Shown piece after piece: positions 47,917 through 59,494 of a DNA stretch of 64,000 bases. Position 1 is the first letter of the stretch. Each line of letters begins with the position of its first letter. The DNA is from Vibrio sp. MedPE-SWchi (GTDB taxonomy: Bacteria > Pseudomonadota > Gammaproteobacteria > Enterobacterales > Vibrionaceae), in NCBI GenBank assembly GCA_001874155.1, contig MPDB01000002.1, positions 225,489 to 289,488 of the forward strand, in the 5' to 3' direction. A program made the position numbers and the translations under genes. The notes below the pieces were generated by a model. The model saw only the letters and a program-made list of their open reading frames with translations, was not told the origin of the DNA and ran no database searches.

Positions 47917-49041
47917 TTACTCGCTATCGACCTGATGGATAGCGATACGATTTTTTTCGTCGGCTTGCGACGCTTTTGCTCGTATTTTAGCTTCTAGCTT
48001 GGCCACTAAATCATCGTTATCAAATCGTTCTTTCTGACGCTTACCGTCTTCGTAAAAAGCACTTTTCTTGTTACTGCCCGCGAGCCCTAAATGAGAAACC
48101 TCTGCTTCACCAGGTCCATTAACAACGCAACCAATAATCGAGACATCTAACGGGGTAATAATGTCCTCTAGGCGCTCTTCTAATGCATTGACTGTACTGA
48201 TCACATCAAACTCTTGACGCGAGCAACTTGGACAAGCAATAAAATTAATGCCTCGAGAACGAATTCTTAGCGACTTTAAAATATCAAAGCCAACTTTGAT
48301 TTCTTCAACAGGATCGGCTGCCAAAGAGATTCTCAACGTATCACCAATACCTTCCGCCAGCAGCATACCCAAACCAACAGAAGACTTAACCGAGCCTGCT
48401 CGCATACCACCAGCTTCGGTAATCCCCAAATGCAATGGCTGAACAATCTCTTTCGCTAGCAGACGATACGAATCAACCGCAAGGAAGACATCTGACGCTT
48501 TAACGCTCACCTTAAACTTATCAAAATTAAGTCGGTCGAGGATATCGACGTGTCGCATTGCAGACTCAACCAAAGCAGCTGGCGTGGGTTCGCGGTACTT
48601 AACCTGGATCTCTTTTTCGAGTGACCCGCCATTCACCCCTATACGAATCGGGATGTTTTTATCACGAGCACAGTCAACGACAGAGCGAACACGCGCTTCC
48701 GAGCCAATATTACCAGGGTTAATGCGTAGGCAATCTACACCATACTCAGCAACCTTAAGTGCAATACGGTAATCAAAATGAATATCCGCGACTAAAGGTA
48801 CAGAGACCTGCTGCTTTATTTGCTTAAAGGCTTCAGCTGCATCCATGGTGGGTACTGAAACACGAACGATATCCGCGCCAACACGCTCAAGCGCATGAAT
48901 CTGAGCCACAGTGGCAGCGACATCGGTTGTGCGTGTGTTCGTCATAGACTGCACGGCAATGGGAGCACCATCACCAATAGGCACATCTCCGACGTATATT
49001 CGTGTCGATGGACGGCGTTTTATAGGGGATTCGTATTGCAT
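47917..49041 (-). CDS. ispG: 4-hydroxy-3-methylbut-2-enyl diphosphate synthase
   Basis: [4Fe-4S] enzyme that makes HMBPP from MEcPP in the non-mevalonate isoprenoid pathway. The 374-residue protein shows [11 protein letters not shown], a TIM barrel, and the cluster ligands in CPSCSRQ and [10 protein letters not shown]. Located between rodZ and hisS as in other Gammaproteobacteria; 9 bp after rodZ, so probably co-transcribed. Confidence 0.98.
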   Translation of the reverse strand: MQYESPIKRRPSTRIYVGDVPIGDGAPIAVQSMTNTRTTDVAATVAQIHALERVGADIVRVSVPTMDAAEAFKQIKQQVSVPLVADIHFDYRIALKVAEYGVDCLRINPGNIGSEARVRSVVDCARDKNIPIRIGVNGGSLEKEIQVKYREPTPAALVESAMRHVDILDRLNFDKFKVSVKASDVFLAVDSYRLLAKEIVQPLHLGITEAGGMRAGSVKSSVGLGMLLAEGIGDTLRISLAADPVEEIKVGFDILKSLRIRSRGINFIACPSCSRQEFDVISTVNALEERLEDIITPLDVSIIGCVVNGPGEAEVSHLGLAGSNKKSAFYEDGKRQKERFDNDDLVAKLEAKIRAKASQADEKNRIAIHQVDSE

Positions 49042-49050
49042 AGTTAGTTT

Positions 49051-50040
49051 CTAAGGTAAGGTGAATCTGGCTACTTTACCTGAAGTATACCCAGAAAGGT
49101 CGACAGGTTCACTCGCAAATGTCATTGAAACACTTTCTGGCGCACCAAGAATGATACTTAGTGGTGATTCAGCCTCTAAATTTAAGCTTTGACCCGCCTT
49201 TTTGATGCCAGTAGAGAGCACCTTTCCTGATGCATCTTTAACCTGAATCCAGCAATCCGCATTAAACGACATTGTGAGTGGTCTTAGATTACCCACAGGA
49301 TCGATTGTGTCGTTACTATTTGATTCTAGCTCAGCGGCCGGAGTAACAGCATCGGCGCTGTCGATCGCTTGAGGTTGCTCAGTTTCAACTTCAACAACGC
49401 CAGTAGCCGAAGAGTCTTCGATTATTGCTAGGGATTTATTAGCCTCATCAGTTAGTGTTTCGACTTCTTCTTGGAAGACTGGCTCAGGTAGAACCGCAGG
49501 CAATTCACTCTGCACGGGATCAATAACCTCAACAACAGTCTTGTCTGCTTCTGAGATGTCATCGAATTGAATTTGTGAGGACTCTTCAGAACTTGATACA
49601 ACGAGCGTATCTTGCAGTTGATTTTGCCACCACCAGATTGATGAGATAGCGATAATGATGGCTAAAATACCCCAAGTGACCATCATAATGCGGCTATCAT
49701 GACGCTCTCGTTTGGTTTTTCTGGAGAAGCTCATCATTTGTTGCTCTTGATGTTGAGCCTCTCCACAATCAGCCAATGCAGACAAAACTATAGATTCATC
49801 AATATTGACTGCTTTTGCGTAAGAGCGTAGATAGCCACGAATAAACGTCGCTACCTGTCCTGATTCAAAATTGTTCTCTTCGATACCTTCAATAATAGTA
49901 ATACGTAAACGTAGACGATCGGCTATCTGCTTTTGAGTAAGGCCTAATTCTATTCGACGCTCTTTTAAAATAGTCCCTGCTTCTCTCTTCTCTACAGCCT
50001 CTTTCGGCTCTGCAACTGCAATATCTTGCTCGCTAATCAT
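49051..50040 (-). CDS. rodZ: Cytoskeleton protein RodZ
   Basis: Links MreB to the elongation machinery. The 329-residue protein has an N-terminal helix-turn-helix (about 24-90, ERRIELGLTQKQIADRL), one transmembrane helix (about 118-138), a long Glu/Ser/Val-rich periplasmic linker, and a C-terminal beta domain (about 250-329) with DCWIQVKDASGKVL. First gene of the rodZ-ispG row. Confidence 0.95.
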   Translation of the reverse strand: MISEQDIAVAEPKEAVEKREAGTILKERRIELGLTQKQIADRLRLRITIIEGIEENNFESGQVATFIRGYLRSYAKAVNIDESIVLSALADCGEAQHQEQQMMSFSRKTKRERHDSRIMMVTWGILAIIIAISSIWWWQNQLQDTLVVSSSEESSQIQFDDISEADKTVVEVIDPVQSELPAVLPEPVFQEEVETLTDEANKSLAIIEDSSATGVVEVETEQPQAIDSADAVTPAAELESNSNDTIDPVGNLRPLTMSFNADCWIQVKDASGKVLSTGIKKAGQSLNLEAESPLSIILGAPESVSMTFASEPVDLSGYTSGKVARFTLP

Positions 50041-50395
50041 TAGTAGTGTACTTCTCGTTTAGGTGTTCTTGTAATTTGTGAACTTTTATTAGTTATAGTT
50101 GGTAGTTACTTCAATGTACAAAAACAGTTAGTTGTTAAGGGATTAACCTCACTTTATACAGCAAGTATCGAGGTGTTTTCTCTGAAAATCTTTCTAAAAC
50201 CTGGCTCACAATTAAAATTTCAGGTTAATTAGCAATTCTAATAGATATTGACCGATTAACAATACGCCCATGAAGCGAAAATCACAGGCAGGTCAAGGTT
50301 TTTCACAAATTTTACATAGATGGGCGTGAATTTAATTTCAAAATGTAAAAACAACAAAGCCAGAGCAGGCTCTGGCTTTGTATCTACACATTCGA
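50041..50395. other. Intergenic region rlmN/rodZ
   Basis: 355 bp with the rlmN terminator at its right end. A pilF gene stands here in several Gammaproteobacteria, but not in this window; V. cholerae also keeps pilF elsewhere. Nothing else recognised. Confidence 0.6.
50348..50380 (-). terminator. Terminator of rlmN
   Basis: Eleven-bp perfect stem CAAAGCCAGAG / CTCTGGCTTTG, followed on the minus strand by UUGUUGUUUUU. Fifteen bp after the rlmN stop. Confidence 0.9.
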
Positions 50396-51517
50396 TTAAA
50401 TCGATTTAGTTGGAATTTCTACACCAACCGATGCTTTCATTTTAGTTCGCTTTGTCCTATCAATGACATCGCCAACAAGTTGTCCACAAGCCGCATCAAT
50501 ATCATCGCCACGGGTTTTTCGAGTGGTCACAGTGAAACCATATTCCATCAAGGTCTTCATAAATCGGTCAATTCTAGAATTACTTGGTTTTTTATACGGT
50601 GAACCAGGATATGGGTTAAAAGGAATCAAGTTAAACTTGCAAGGTGTGTCTTTCATCAACTCACCAAGCTCTCTCGCATGCTCCATTCCGTCATTAACAT
50701 GGTCCAGCAGGATATACTCAACCGTCACTCGGCCTCGATTTGCATTCGAAGATGCAATATAACGACGAACAGACGCTAAGAAATCTTGAATATCCCAACG
50801 GTCATTGATTGGCATTATCTCGCTGCGAAGCTTATCGTTGGCTGCGTGCAATGAGATAGCTAGCGCCACATCAATATTGCCCGTCATTTGATCCAGCCCT
50901 GATACCACCCCGGAAGTGGATACTGTTACACGACGCTTTGAAAGTCCAAAGCCAAAATCATCAAGCATAAGCTCCAATGCTGGCATCAAATTTTTCATGT
51001 TCAGCAGAGGCTCGCCCATCCCCATCATAACGACGTTTGTTATCGGGCGACGACCGGTCTCTTTCTCTAAACCAATTTCGCGCGCTGCGCGCCATACTTG
51101 ACCAATAATCTCTGAAACTTTCAGGTTACGGTTAAAGCCTTGTTGAGCTGTAGAGCAAAACTTACACTCTAGTGCACAACCAACTTGTGAAGAAACACAC
51201 AGGGTTGCTCTATCGTCTTCTGGGATATAAACCGTCTCTACGTCTTGGTCACCAACACGCATAGCCCATTTGATCGTACCGTCTGTAGAGTGCTGCGCTT
51301 CTGAAACGTAAGGCGCACGAATTTCACAGCGATTTTTAAGCTTTTCACGCAGCTTCTTGTTGAGGTTGTTCATTTTATCGAAGTCATCACAACCAAAGTG
51401 ATAAATCCACTTCATCAACTGATCGGCACGGAATGCTTTTTCACCCAACTCTTCAGCGAAAAATTTACGCATACCTTTACGATCAAAATCGAGTAGATTA
51501 ATTTTTTCTGTGGTCAT
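50396..51517 (-). CDS. rlmN: 23S rRNA/tRNA adenine-C2 methyltransferase RlmN
   Basis: Radical-SAM enzyme that methylates A2503 of 23S rRNA and A37 of some tRNAs. The 373-residue protein has the cluster motif [20 protein letters not shown], and catalytic cysteines including the C-terminal [12 protein letters not shown] at 51517 ([12 protein letters not shown]) has GAGAGG 5 nt upstream. Confidence 0.97.
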   Translation of the reverse strand: MTTEKINLLDFDRKGMRKFFAEELGEKAFRADQLMKWIYHFGCDDFDKMNNLNKKLREKLKNRCEIRAPYVSEAQHSTDGTIKWAMRVGDQDVETVYIPEDDRATLCVSSQVGCALECKFCSTAQQGFNRNLKVSEIIGQVWRAAREIGLEKETGRRPITNVVMMGMGEPLLNMKNLMPALELMLDDFGFGLSKRRVTVSTSGVVSGLDQMTGNIDVALAISLHAANDKLRSEIMPINDRWDIQDFLASVRRYIASSNANRGRVTVEYILLDHVNDGMEHARELGELMKDTPCKFNLIPFNPYPGSPYKKPSNSRIDRFMKTLMEYGFTVTTRKTRGDDIDAACGQLVGDVIDRTKRTKMKASVGVEIPTKSI

Positions 51518-51677
51518 GTAGCCTCTCAATGACAGAAACAAGATTTAAGGGCGCGAATTGTACAGCCTTTACTCTGTATCAACAAGTATAAGTCCACTGC
51601 GATTTAGCTAACTTTATCATTTGTGGGTGATTATTTTTTAACCGTATTTTTAATGGGTATATAAAAGCGTTCGATAC

Positions 51678-51706
51678 AAAAAAGCCCCAGCGTATCACTG
51701 AGGCTC
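51678..51706 (-). terminator. Terminator of ndk
   Basis: Imperfect GC-rich stem AGCCTCAG / CTGGGGCT with a U-run on the minus strand, about 25 bp after ndk. Confidence 0.8.
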
Positions 51707-51726
51707 TGAACAACGATTTATGCTGC

Positions 51727-52152
51727 TTATCGAGGGCAAATTTCTGAGTTTGGAAAGAAGAATTCTATCTCTCTAGCCGCTGATTCTGGGCTGTCTGAAC
51801 CATGGACCGAGTTGTAACGCATGCTAATTGCGTAATCCGCACGGATTGTCCCACAAGCTGCGTTCTCTGGATTGGTCGCTCCCATCAGTTCTCGGTAACG
51901 GCTAATTGCATTTTCGCCTTCGAGTACTTGAACCATGATAGGGCCCGATGTCATGAACTCTTTTAACGCTGGGTAAAACTCTTTGCCTTCATGCTCTGCA
52001 TAAAAGCCGCCCGCTTGCTCATCCGTTAAATGAACCATTTTTGCCGCAACAACTTGTAGGCCTGCTTTTTCAATGCGGTGGTAGATCTCACCAATCAAGT
52101 TGCGCTTTACTGCATCTGGTTTAACGATTGAAAAAGTTCTTTCTAGAGCCAT
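51727..52152 (-). CDS. ndk: Nucleoside diphosphate kinase
   Basis: Balances nucleoside triphosphate pools by a phospho-His intermediate. The 141-residue protein begins [18 protein letters not shown] and contains the active-site [13 protein letters not shown] at 52152 has AAGGA 7-8 nt upstream; the frame start 7 codons earlier is not needed. Confidence 0.98.
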   Translation of the reverse strand: MALERTFSIVKPDAVKRNLIGEIYHRIEKAGLQVVAAKMVHLTDEQAGGFYAEHEGKEFYPALKEFMTSGPIMVQVLEGENAISRYRELMGATNPENAACGTIRADYAISMRYNSVHGSDSPESAAREIEFFFPNSEICPR

Positions 52153-52235
52153 AAAAATATCCTTTTGTTTCACTTATTGTTGTTATCGCCGCCATTGTTT
52201 TCGACGGCGTTTATCAGTAGAGAAGCCTAGCGTGG

Positions 52236-53531
52236 CTATTTGGCTTCTTCAGTAATGATGCGTGCCAAAGTACGAACGCCCATACCCGTTGCACCTGCTG
52301 CCCACTTGTCGCTCGATGACTTACGGTAAGTACCAGCACAGTCCATATGGAGCCAGCCTTTCTTATAGTCATCAACAAAATAGGAAAGGAATGCGGCCGC
52401 TGTACTTGCACCTGGCGTGTACTCACCGGTACTAATATTGGATAGATCAGCGAAGTTTGATGGTAGCATCCCGCGGTGAAAGTCCGCTAATGGTAGTGGC
52501 CATAGACCTTCTTTTTCTTGACCCGCCGCACTCAATGCCTTGTGCGCAAGTTCATCATCGAAGCTCATTAGAGCGTGATAGTCATTACCCAACGCATTTT
52601 TAGCAGCCCCCGTTAAAGTCGCGCAGTCGATAATCAGCTCGGGATTCTGTTCGCTCGCGTACATAAGACCATCAGCAAGCACCAATCGACCTTCCGCATC
52701 GGTGTTCATTATCTCAACGGTCTTACCGTTTTTGTAAGTAATGATATCGCCTAGCTTTAACGCTCGCCCTGAAATCATATTCTCAGCACAGCATAGAATC
52801 AGTTTCACACGCTTGTTCAACCCACGCATTATCGCTAAGGCTAAACCACCCGTGATTGTTCCTGCCCCTCCCATGTCGGCCTTCATTGCTGTCATAAATT
52901 GACCAGGCTTAATGCTGTAGCCACCAGAATCAAAGGTAATGCCTTTACCAACGAGACATGCAAAGACTGGCGCATTTTCATCACCAGTCGGGTTGTAGTC
53001 GAGCTGAAGCATTGCAGACGTTCTCTCGGACCCACGTCCAACAGCGAAGATGCCTTGCCAGTCTTCAGCCAGTAGATCTCTGTCTTTTACGATCTTTACA
53101 CTCACTGTGCCTTTTGGTGCAACCGACTTTATAAATTCAGCGGCCATCGTCGCAAGTTGTCGTGGTGCCACTTCTTCTGCTGATTTATTGATGATATCGC
53201 GAGTCCAATCCGTTGCTTTTATTCTTGCTTCTAATTCAGATTGATCTTGTTCTTCTAGCGGTAGCCATTCTAGTTTGTTCTGTTTTTTTGGACCTCTATA
53301 GCCTTGTTGGAAGGCCCAAACACTCTCTAAATCCCAGCCCTCGCCTTGTAATGAAACAGCTCTTACGCCTTGTGCGTCAAGCTTACGAGCGGCTTTTTGA
53401 ATAGCGCCAAAATCATGCCCTTCGCCTATATGCACGGTTGCACCGCTATCGGAGAATGACAAAATAGCCTTATCGCCCCATTGTGAATTTGCAGGCTCAT
53501 GACTGATAACTAAAGGCATCTGTGTTGACAT
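52236..53531 (-). CDS. pepB: Peptidase B (leucyl aminopeptidase family)
   Basis: A 431-residue M17 metallo-aminopeptidase. The zinc-binding core is intact: [23 protein letters not shown] and the signature [14 protein letters not shown]. Length matches E. coli PepB (427). It degrades peptides in the cytoplasm. Lies just after the isc operon, as in E. coli, but a terminator (53620-53648) separates them. Confidence 0.96.
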   Translation of the reverse strand: MSTQMPLVISHEPANSQWGDKAILSFSDSGATVHIGEGHDFGAIQKAARKLDAQGVRAVSLQGEGWDLESVWAFQQGYRGPKKQNKLEWLPLEEQDQSELEARIKATDWTRDIINKSAEEVAPRQLATMAAEFIKSVAPKGTVSVKIVKDRDLLAEDWQGIFAVGRGSERTSAMLQLDYNPTGDENAPVFACLVGKGITFDSGGYSIKPGQFMTAMKADMGGAGTITGGLALAIMRGLNKRVKLILCCAENMISGRALKLGDIITYKNGKTVEIMNTDAEGRLVLADGLMYASEQNPELIIDCATLTGAAKNALGNDYHALMSFDDELAHKALSAAGQEKEGLWPLPLADFHRGMLPSNFADLSNISTGEYTPGASTAAAFLSYFVDDYKKGWLHMDCAGTYRKSSSDKWAAGATGMGVRTLARIITEEAK

Positions 53532-53619
53532 GGTGTCTCCTTGTCTTGGTAAGGTTTTTGTACCATTTTTAATTACGTAAGAATGTTAGCATTATGTAGG
53601 GTTAAAGTGTCAATTTGAT

Positions 53620-53648
53620 AAAAAAAACGGACCATTAGGTCCGTTTTC
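53620..53648 (-). terminator. Terminator of the isc operon
   Basis: Eight-bp stem AACGGACC / GGTCCGTT with ATTA loop and a long U-run on the minus strand, between iscX and pepB. Confidence 0.92.
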
Positions 53649-53694
53649 TTGCACTTATGTGCTTTATTGAGTCAAGCGCACTGATTCTTTTAAT

Positions 53695-53895
53695 CTAGTC
53701 AGCTTCATCCATCCAGCAGAGCATGATCGCTTCGAGGATTTTCTCATTAGAGTGTTTTGGATCATCATCAAAATCTTCCAGATCCAACACCCATTGATGA
53801 AGGTCTGTAAAACGAACCGTCTGTGGATCTGTATCTGGATACAAATCGTATAGCTCAATCGCAATATCTCGCGAGTCAATCCATTTTAAGCTCAT
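53695..53895 (-). CDS. iscX: Fe-S assembly protein IscX
   Basis: A 66-residue acidic protein that binds IscS and modulates cluster assembly. Recognised by [15 protein letters not shown] at the start and [12 protein letters not shown] at the end. Same length as E. coli (66). Last gene of the isc operon. Confidence 0.96.
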   Translation of the reverse strand: MSLKWIDSRDIAIELYDLYPDTDPQTVRFTDLHQWVLDLEDFDDDPKHSNEKILEAIMLCWMDEAD

Positions 53896-53934
53896 AGTTA
53901 GTCCTTACTTTTGCTCGTTTCAAACGCTCAGTTA

Positions 53935-54273
53935 TTAATGTTCTTCTGATGCTAAATTCAGCGTGTACTTAGGAATTTCAACCACTAGGTCTTCATCTTC
54001 AACTTTAGCTTGGCAACCAAGGCGAGATTCCATCTCTAAGCCCCACGCTTTGTCCAACATATCGTCTTCAAGATCATCACTCTCTTCAAGTGAATCAAAG
54101 CCTTCACGGATAACAATATGGCACGTCGTGCACGCACAAGATTTTTCACACGCATGCTCGATGCCAATACCATTTTTAAGGGCTACGTCTAAAACCGTTT
54201 CACCTTTTACTGCCTCAAGTACCGCACCTTCAGGGCATAGGTCTTCGTGAGGTAATACTACTATTTTAGGCAT
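53935..54273 (-). CDS. fdx: ISC-type [2Fe-2S] ferredoxin
   Basis: A 112-residue ferredoxin that supplies electrons for cluster assembly. Ligand cysteines are in CEKSCACTTC and LGCQAK. Length matches E. coli Fdx (111). Twelve bp after hscA. Confidence 0.97.
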   Translation of the reverse strand: MPKIVVLPHEDLCPEGAVLEAVKGETVLDVALKNGIGIEHACEKSCACTTCHIVIREGFDSLEESDDLEDDMLDKAWGLEMESRLGCQAKVEDEDLVVEIPKYTLNLASEEH

Positions 54274-54285
54274 AAATTCGATCTC

Positions 54286-56139
54286 TTAAATATCATCAAC
54301 TGACTGGCCTGAAAGCGCAGTGCGAATAGATTTGTCCATACGACGAGAGGCAAAATCTTGACTGGCTTGATCGGTTAGCTTGATACCATGTTCAATAGCA
54401 TCAGCATCGTTACCATTACGAAGCTCAATCAATGTCTCGATCGCTTTTAATAACTGTTGTTTTTCTTCTTCAGAAAGCAGCTCATCACCATCAGCCTGCA
54501 TAGCGGCGATAAGCCCTTCAATAACACGATCTGCCTCAACTCGCTGTTCAGCTAATGATCGTGCATCCATATCCTCTTTGGCAAAGGTCATCGAGTCTTT
54601 CAGCATATTGGCGACTTCAGTATCACTTAGACCATAAGACGGCTTAACCTGAATTTCAGCTTGTACGCCGGTACTCTTCTCCATAGCTGTTACAGAAAGT
54701 AGCCCGTCTGCATCAACTTGATAGGTGACACGAATATGCGCGGCACCTGCCGTCATTGGCGGGATACCTTTTAAAGCGAAGCGTGCAAGTGAACGGCAGT
54801 CATCCACCATTTCTCGCTCACCCTGAACGGTATGCACGGTCATTGCCGTTTGGCCGTCTTTAAAAGTCGTAAACTCTTGTGCCTTAGCGACTGGGATAGT
54901 GGTGTTACGTGGAATGATCTTCTCAACAAGGCCACCCATTGTTTCAATGCCAAGTGAAAGAGGGATCACGTCAAGCAACAACATTTCTGAATCAGGTTTG
55001 TTACCGGCAAGGGCATCCGCTTGAATGGCCGCGCCAATGGCAACAACTTCATCAGGGTTGATATCCGTTAGTGGTGTGCGACCAAAAAATTCGCCAACCT
55101 TTTCTCTAACACTCAACGTTCGAGTTGAGCCACCAACCATCACAACTTCCATCACTTCGTCAGAATCTACAGAGGCATCTTTCAACGCTCGACGGCAAGA
55201 CAAAAGTGTTTTCTTGATGAGAGGCGCAATAAGGCTATTCAACTCTTCTCGAGTTAATGCTCCTTCCCAGCCCAGCACAGATACGTCGCACGAGTCACTT
55301 GCTGAAAGCGAAATTTTCGCTTGAGTCGCTGCGTTTAATAGCTGTCGATGTTGCTCTGAACTGAGAGGCTGACCAATATTTATCTGAGAGAGGAAATGCT
55401 CGGCAATCAGATCATCAAAGTCATCACCACCGAGAGCAGAATCGCCCCCTGTCGCTAATACTTCGAATACGCCTTTGGATAAACGTAAAATAGAGATATC
55501 AAAGGTGCCGCCACCTAGGTCATAAACAGCAATTACGCCCTCTTTTCCAGAGTCTAGACCATAAGCCAGAGCGGCTGCCGTTGGTTCATTGAGTAAACGT
55601 AATACGTGAAGACCCGCTAAATTTGCAGCGTCTTTGGTGCCTGCACGTTGTGCATCATCGAAATACGCAGGGACGGTAATCACGACACCAGCGAGTTCTC
55701 CACCGAGTGTTTTCTCAGCACGCTGTCCAAGTACTTTTAAAATATCCGATGAAACTTGAATAGGATTTTTTGTGCCTTGCTTAGTTTGGATTACCGGCAG
55801 TCCGTTATCACTCTCTTCAAATTGATAAGGAAGTGTTGGGTAACGGTTATTAATATCCGTTAGGGAGCGACCGATAAGACGCTTAACAGAAATTACTGTA
55901 TTTTCAGGGTCTAGTTCAGCATTATCGAGGGCAGATTGTCCTACGTCTAAGTCATCTTCAGAGTAGTAAACAACAGAAGGCAGTATGCTGTGGCCTTGAT
56001 CATTTTCAAGAGGTGACGCTTTGCCACTTCGAACCGAAGCAACAAGTGAATTGGTGGTCCCTAAATCTATGCCTGCAGCCAATTTGTGCTGATGTGGCGC
56101 AGAGCTTTGTCCTGGTTCGGCAATTTGAAGTAGTGCCAT
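54286..56139 (-). CDS. hscA: Fe-S chaperone HscA (specialised Hsp70)
   Basis: Hsp70 that, with HscB, helps IscU hand over its cluster. The 617-residue protein has [27 protein letters not shown] and the C-terminal substrate domain; it is shorter than DnaK and lacks the EEV tail. Context between hscB and fdx is decisive. Confidence 0.98.
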   Translation of the reverse strand: MALLQIAEPGQSSAPHQHKLAAGIDLGTTNSLVASVRSGKASPLENDQGHSILPSVVYYSEDDLDVGQSALDNAELDPENTVISVKRLIGRSLTDINNRYPTLPYQFEESDNGLPVIQTKQGTKNPIQVSSDILKVLGQRAEKTLGGELAGVVITVPAYFDDAQRAGTKDAANLAGLHVLRLLNEPTAAALAYGLDSGKEGVIAVYDLGGGTFDISILRLSKGVFEVLATGGDSALGGDDFDDLIAEHFLSQINIGQPLSSEQHRQLLNAATQAKISLSASDSCDVSVLGWEGALTREELNSLIAPLIKKTLLSCRRALKDASVDSDEVMEVVMVGGSTRTLSVREKVGEFFGRTPLTDINPDEVVAIGAAIQADALAGNKPDSEMLLLDVIPLSLGIETMGGLVEKIIPRNTTIPVAKAQEFTTFKDGQTAMTVHTVQGEREMVDDCRSLARFALKGIPPMTAGAAHIRVTYQVDADGLLSVTAMEKSTGVQAEIQVKPSYGLSDTEVANMLKDSMTFAKEDMDARSLAEQRVEADRVIEGLIAAMQADGDELLSEEEKQQLLKAIETLIELRNGNDADAIEHGIKLTDQASQDFASRRMDKSIRTALSGQSVDDI

Positions 56140-56225
56140 TGAAGCGTCCTTAATGTTCTAAATTAGCTTTGTTATTGTTCTTTCTTCTGATGGGCTATCT
56201 GGATCTTTCGCTCTAGGTTAATCAA

Positions 56226-56741
56226 CTACCCAAGCAGGCGATCTTCAACCTGTTCTATTTGCTGAAGCAGTTTAGCTACAAACTTTAACTTTCGAACCAA
56301 ATCAGCGGCTATCGACCACTGTTCCTCTCCAAGTGCCACTTCAAGATTGCGCTGCTCTTGTTTAAAGGTTTTACTAATGCGGGTTTCAAAGTCAAACAGC
56401 TTATCTTCAGCATCAGAAGCCGACTCGATATCTTCGAGCTCCTCTCTTAATTCCATTTGTTCCATAAGAAACATGGGATCTTGCATCGTTTGCTGTTCTG
56501 ACTCGAGTTCATAACCATTTACGGTTAAAAGATATTCTGCCCGAGAAATAGGGTTCTTTAAAGCTTGGTAAGCATCATTGATTTGAGCTGCTTGTTGAAC
56601 TGCCATTAAACGATCTCGCTCAGAAGCAGTAGCAAAGTTATCTGGATGAAAACGCTTTTGCAGCTCTCTAAATTGAGAAGAAAGAAGGCTACCATCCAGC
56701 GGAAACTGAATTGGTAGCCCGAATAATTCAAAATGATTCAT
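56226..56741 (-). CDS. hscB: Fe-S co-chaperone HscB
   Basis: J-domain protein that brings IscU to HscA. The 171-residue protein has the J domain with HPD (KRFHPDNFA, about 32-34) and a C-terminal three-helix IscU-binding domain. Confidence 0.97.
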   Translation of the reverse strand: MNHFELFGLPIQFPLDGSLLSSQFRELQKRFHPDNFATASERDRLMAVQQAAQINDAYQALKNPISRAEYLLTVNGYELESEQQTMQDPMFLMEQMELREELEDIESASDAEDKLFDFETRISKTFKQEQRNLEVALGEEQWSIAADLVRKLKFVAKLLQQIEQVEDRLLG

Positions 56742-56830
56742 GAAACATCAGTCCTAGAACACTAGTTAGACAATCAGACTAACTAGCTACTTTACCATTC
56801 AGACAACGTTGTCTAAAAGATCACAGAGTA

Positions 56831-57154
56831 TTAAACGTTGAAGCTTTCGCCACAACCACACTCACCTTTAGCGTTAGGGTTGTTAAACTCAAACCCTTCA
56901 TTTAGGCCTTCTTTCACATAATCCAGTTCAGTACCGTCTAAGTAGACTAGGCTTTTTGGATCTATGATGACCTTAACACCTGAGTGCTCAAACACTTGGT
57001 CTTCTTCATTCAATTCATCAACGAACTCAAGTACATACGCCATACCTGAACAGCCAGTTGTTTTCACTGCTAGTCTTAACCCTAGGCCTTTACCACGGTT
57101 ATCTAAGAATGATTGAACTCGGCCTGCTGCCGTTTCTGTCATGGTGATGGCCAT
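56831..57154 (-). CDS. iscA: A-type Fe-S carrier IscA
   Basis: A 107-residue cluster carrier. The three conserved cysteines are in [13 protein letters not shown] and GECGCGESF. Member of the isc operon between iscU and hscB. Confidence 0.97.
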   Translation of the reverse strand: MAITMTETAAGRVQSFLDNRGKGLGLRLAVKTTGCSGMAYVLEFVDELNEEDQVFEHSGVKVIIDPKSLVYLDGTELDYVKEGLNEGFEFNNPNAKGECGCGESFNV

Positions 57155-57221
57155 ACTACAACCTTGTGCTTTTATAAAAAATAGAACTAGGAGAGAACAC
57201 TTTTGTGCCCTCTCCCATTAA

Positions 57222-57599
57222 TTAACGCTTTTTCTTGTAATCTGCAACAGCAGCTTTGATCGCATCTTCAGCAAGAATTGAGCAGTGAACTTTCACTGGT
57301 GGCAATTCAAGCTCTTCAGCAATTTCAGAGTTTTTAATGGCAGCGGCTTCATCAATGCTTTTGCCTTTTACCCACTCTGTTACTAGCGAGCTTGATGCGA
57401 TTGCGCTACCACAACCGTATGTTTTGAACTTCGCATCTTCGATAATACCGTCTGGTGTTACCTTGATTTGTAGTTTCATTACGTCGCCACAAGCTGGTGC
57501 GCCAACCATGCCGCTTCCAATGCTTGGGTCTTCTTTATCAAACGAACCTACATTACGTGGGTTTTCGTAGTGATCAATTACTTTTTCGCTATAAGCCAT
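57222..57599 (-). CDS. iscU: Fe-S scaffold IscU
   Basis: Scaffold on which clusters are built. The 125-residue protein has the three cysteines in GAPACGDVMKL, YGCGSAIASSS and HCSILAEDAI, the HscA-binding LPPVK motif, and the YSEKVIDHYENPRN start. Confidence 0.98.
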   Translation of the reverse strand: MAYSEKVIDHYENPRNVGSFDKEDPSIGSGMVGAPACGDVMKLQIKVTPDGIIEDAKFKTYGCGSAIASSSLVTEWVKGKSIDEAAAIKNSEIAEELELPPVKVHCSILAEDAIKAAVADYKKKR

Positions 57600-57632
57600 G
57601 ATAGTTACCTCGAATCCTCTATATCCTTGAGA

Positions 57633-58847
57633 TTAATGATGAGCCCACTCAACAGTGTCCAAATCAATCCCTTCCTTATACATATCCCATAGAGGAGACA
57701 TGTCGCGTAATTTGTTTACGGCTACACGAATCTGAGCGATTGCATAGTCCACTTCTTCTTCCGTAGTAAAACGGCCGAATGAAAATCTTACTGAGCTATG
57801 TGCTAGCTCGTCATTTAAACCTAATGCACGTAGTACATATGAAGGCTCTAAGCTCGCAGATGTACATGCCGAACCAGAAGATACTGCTAGGTCTTTTAGA
57901 GACATAAGTAGTGATTCACCTTCAACGAATGCAAAGCTCACATTCAGGTTGTGTGGAACACGTTGCTCTAGATCACCATTCACTGTCACTGCTTCTAGAT
58001 CGATTACACCATTGAGCAAACGCTCTCTTAGTGCTTTTGCATGCTCGAAATCTTTCTGCATATCTTGCTTAGCGATTGCAAACGCTTCACCCATACCCAC
58101 GATTTGGTGAGTCGCTAGAGTACCTGAACGGAATCCACGCTCGTGACCACCACCGTGCATCTGAGCTTCTAAACGGATGCGAGGTTTACGGCTAACATAA
58201 AGTGCGCCAATACCTTTTGGTCCGTACGCTTTATGTGCCGATAGAGAAATGAGATCAACCTTCATCTCTTTAACATCTAGCGGGATTTTGCCGGCAGACT
58301 GAGCCGCATCAACATGGAATACAATTTTACGTGAACGACAGATTTCACCAATAGAAGTGATATCTTGAATAACACCAATTTCATTGTTTACATGCATGAT
58401 CGAAACAAGGACAGTGTCATCGCGCATCGCATCTTGAAGTTTGTTTAGGTCAATAATACCGTTTGACTCAGGCTCAAGATACGTCACTTCATAGCCTTCA
58501 CGCTCTAATTGGCGGCAAGGATCTAAAACAGCTTTATGCTCGGTCTTGCAGGTAATGATGTGCTTACCTTTTTTTCCGTAAAAGTGAGCTGCGCCTTTAA
58601 TAGCCAAGTTGTCTGATTCTGTCGCGCCAGAAGTGAATACGATTTCACGTGGATCTGCATTTAGAAGGTCAGCGATCTGCTCACGTGCATGATCAACGGA
58701 CTCCTCAGCTTGCCAACCGTATCTGTGCGAACGAGAGGCAGGGTTACCAAAATTGCCATCCATCGTCATGCACTGAACCATCTTCTCTGCAACGCGAGGG
58801 TCAACAGGGCAGGTTGCTGAATAGTCAAAATAAATAGGCAGTTTCAT
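57633..58847 (-). CDS. iscS: Cysteine desulfurase IscS
   Basis: PLP enzyme that takes sulfur from cysteine for Fe-S clusters and tRNA thiolation. The 404-residue protein has the PLP-Lys ([12 protein letters not shown]) and the mobile-loop catalytic Cys ([17 protein letters not shown]). Length equals E. coli IscS (404). Confidence 0.98.
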   Translation of the reverse strand: MKLPIYFDYSATCPVDPRVAEKMVQCMTMDGNFGNPASRSHRYGWQAEESVDHAREQIADLLNADPREIVFTSGATESDNLAIKGAAHFYGKKGKHIITCKTEHKAVLDPCRQLEREGYEVTYLEPESNGIIDLNKLQDAMRDDTVLVSIMHVNNEIGVIQDITSIGEICRSRKIVFHVDAAQSAGKIPLDVKEMKVDLISLSAHKAYGPKGIGALYVSRKPRIRLEAQMHGGGHERGFRSGTLATHQIVGMGEAFAIAKQDMQKDFEHAKALRERLLNGVIDLEAVTVNGDLEQRVPHNLNVSFAFVEGESLLMSLKDLAVSSGSACTSASLEPSYVLRALGLNDELAHSSVRFSFGRFTTEEEVDYAIAQIRVAVNKLRDMSPLWDMYKEGIDLDTVEWAHH

Positions 58848-58874
58848 TTATTACTCCAATGTAAATCCATTTCG

Positions 58875-59381
58875 CTATGAGCGAACAGTTGCGCGAATCG
58901 TTGTCGCGCTAGGCATTTTTTCTGATACACCTTGGGTGACTGCTAACTTAATGTCTTGACGATCTGAGATATCTAAAATCTCACTGTCTTTCATTAGCTC
59001 ACCAAGTGTAATGTTATTTAAAAAACCGCTGATTCGTGCACTTAGGTCTCGCCATAGGGTGTGAGTGAGACAACGAGAACCGCCTTGGCAGTCTCCTTTA
59101 CCACTACATTTAGTCGCATCAATCGACTCATCTACGGCAGAAATAACTGAACCTATTGCTATCAGGTTGGCATCTTCTCCAAGACGATAACCACCACCAG
59201 GACCGCGAACACTCGCAACTAAGCCAGCTTTTCTCAATTTAGAAAATAGCTGCTCCAAATAAGAGAGTGAGATGCCTTGGCGCTCTGAAATATCAGCTAG
59301 GGGCACAGGGTTCTGTTGAGAGTGCAAAGCCACATCTAACATGGCCGTTACCGCATATCTTCCTTTAGATGTCAGTCTCAT
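58875..59381 (-). CDS. iscR: Fe-S-responsive repressor IscR
   Basis: Rrf2-type regulator that, with a [2Fe-2S] cluster, represses its own operon. The 168-residue protein has the winged helix ([16 protein letters not shown]...) and cluster cysteines in [17 protein letters not shown]. First gene of the isc operon; strong operators lie about 40-90 bp upstream. Confidence 0.98.
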   Translation of the reverse strand: MRLTSKGRYAVTAMLDVALHSQQNPVPLADISERQGISLSYLEQLFSKLRKAGLVASVRGPGGGYRLGEDANLIAIGSVISAVDESIDATKCSGKGDCQGGSRCLTHTLWRDLSARISGFLNNITLGELMKDSEILDISDRQDIKLAVTQGVSEKMPSATTIRATVRS

Positions 59382-59421
59382 TTGCTCATATCCACATCAA
59401 TTATGTGGTATGAATTTTTTC

Positions 59422-59471
59422 ATACCTGACTAAAATGGTCAAGTATTTATTTGACCATTTTAGTCAGGTAT
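59422..59471. promoter_or_regulatory. Two adjacent type 1 IscR sites forming a 21-bp perfect inverted repeat
   Basis: 59422-59446 matches the 25-bp type 1 IscR consensus (ATASYYGACT...AGTCRRSTAT) with one deviation, and 59447-59471 matches it with a few. Together their outer parts make a perfect inverted repeat (59422-59442 and 59451-59471) with an 8-nt loop. Predicts strong autoregulation of iscR. Confidence 0.88.
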
Positions 59472-59494
59472 TCAATTGGGACTTAATCGTGCAA

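Noticed and set aside
50041..50395. Loss of pilF between rlmN and rodZ
   Set aside because: As far as I recall, V. cholerae also encodes pilF elsewhere, so its absence here is likely normal for the genus.
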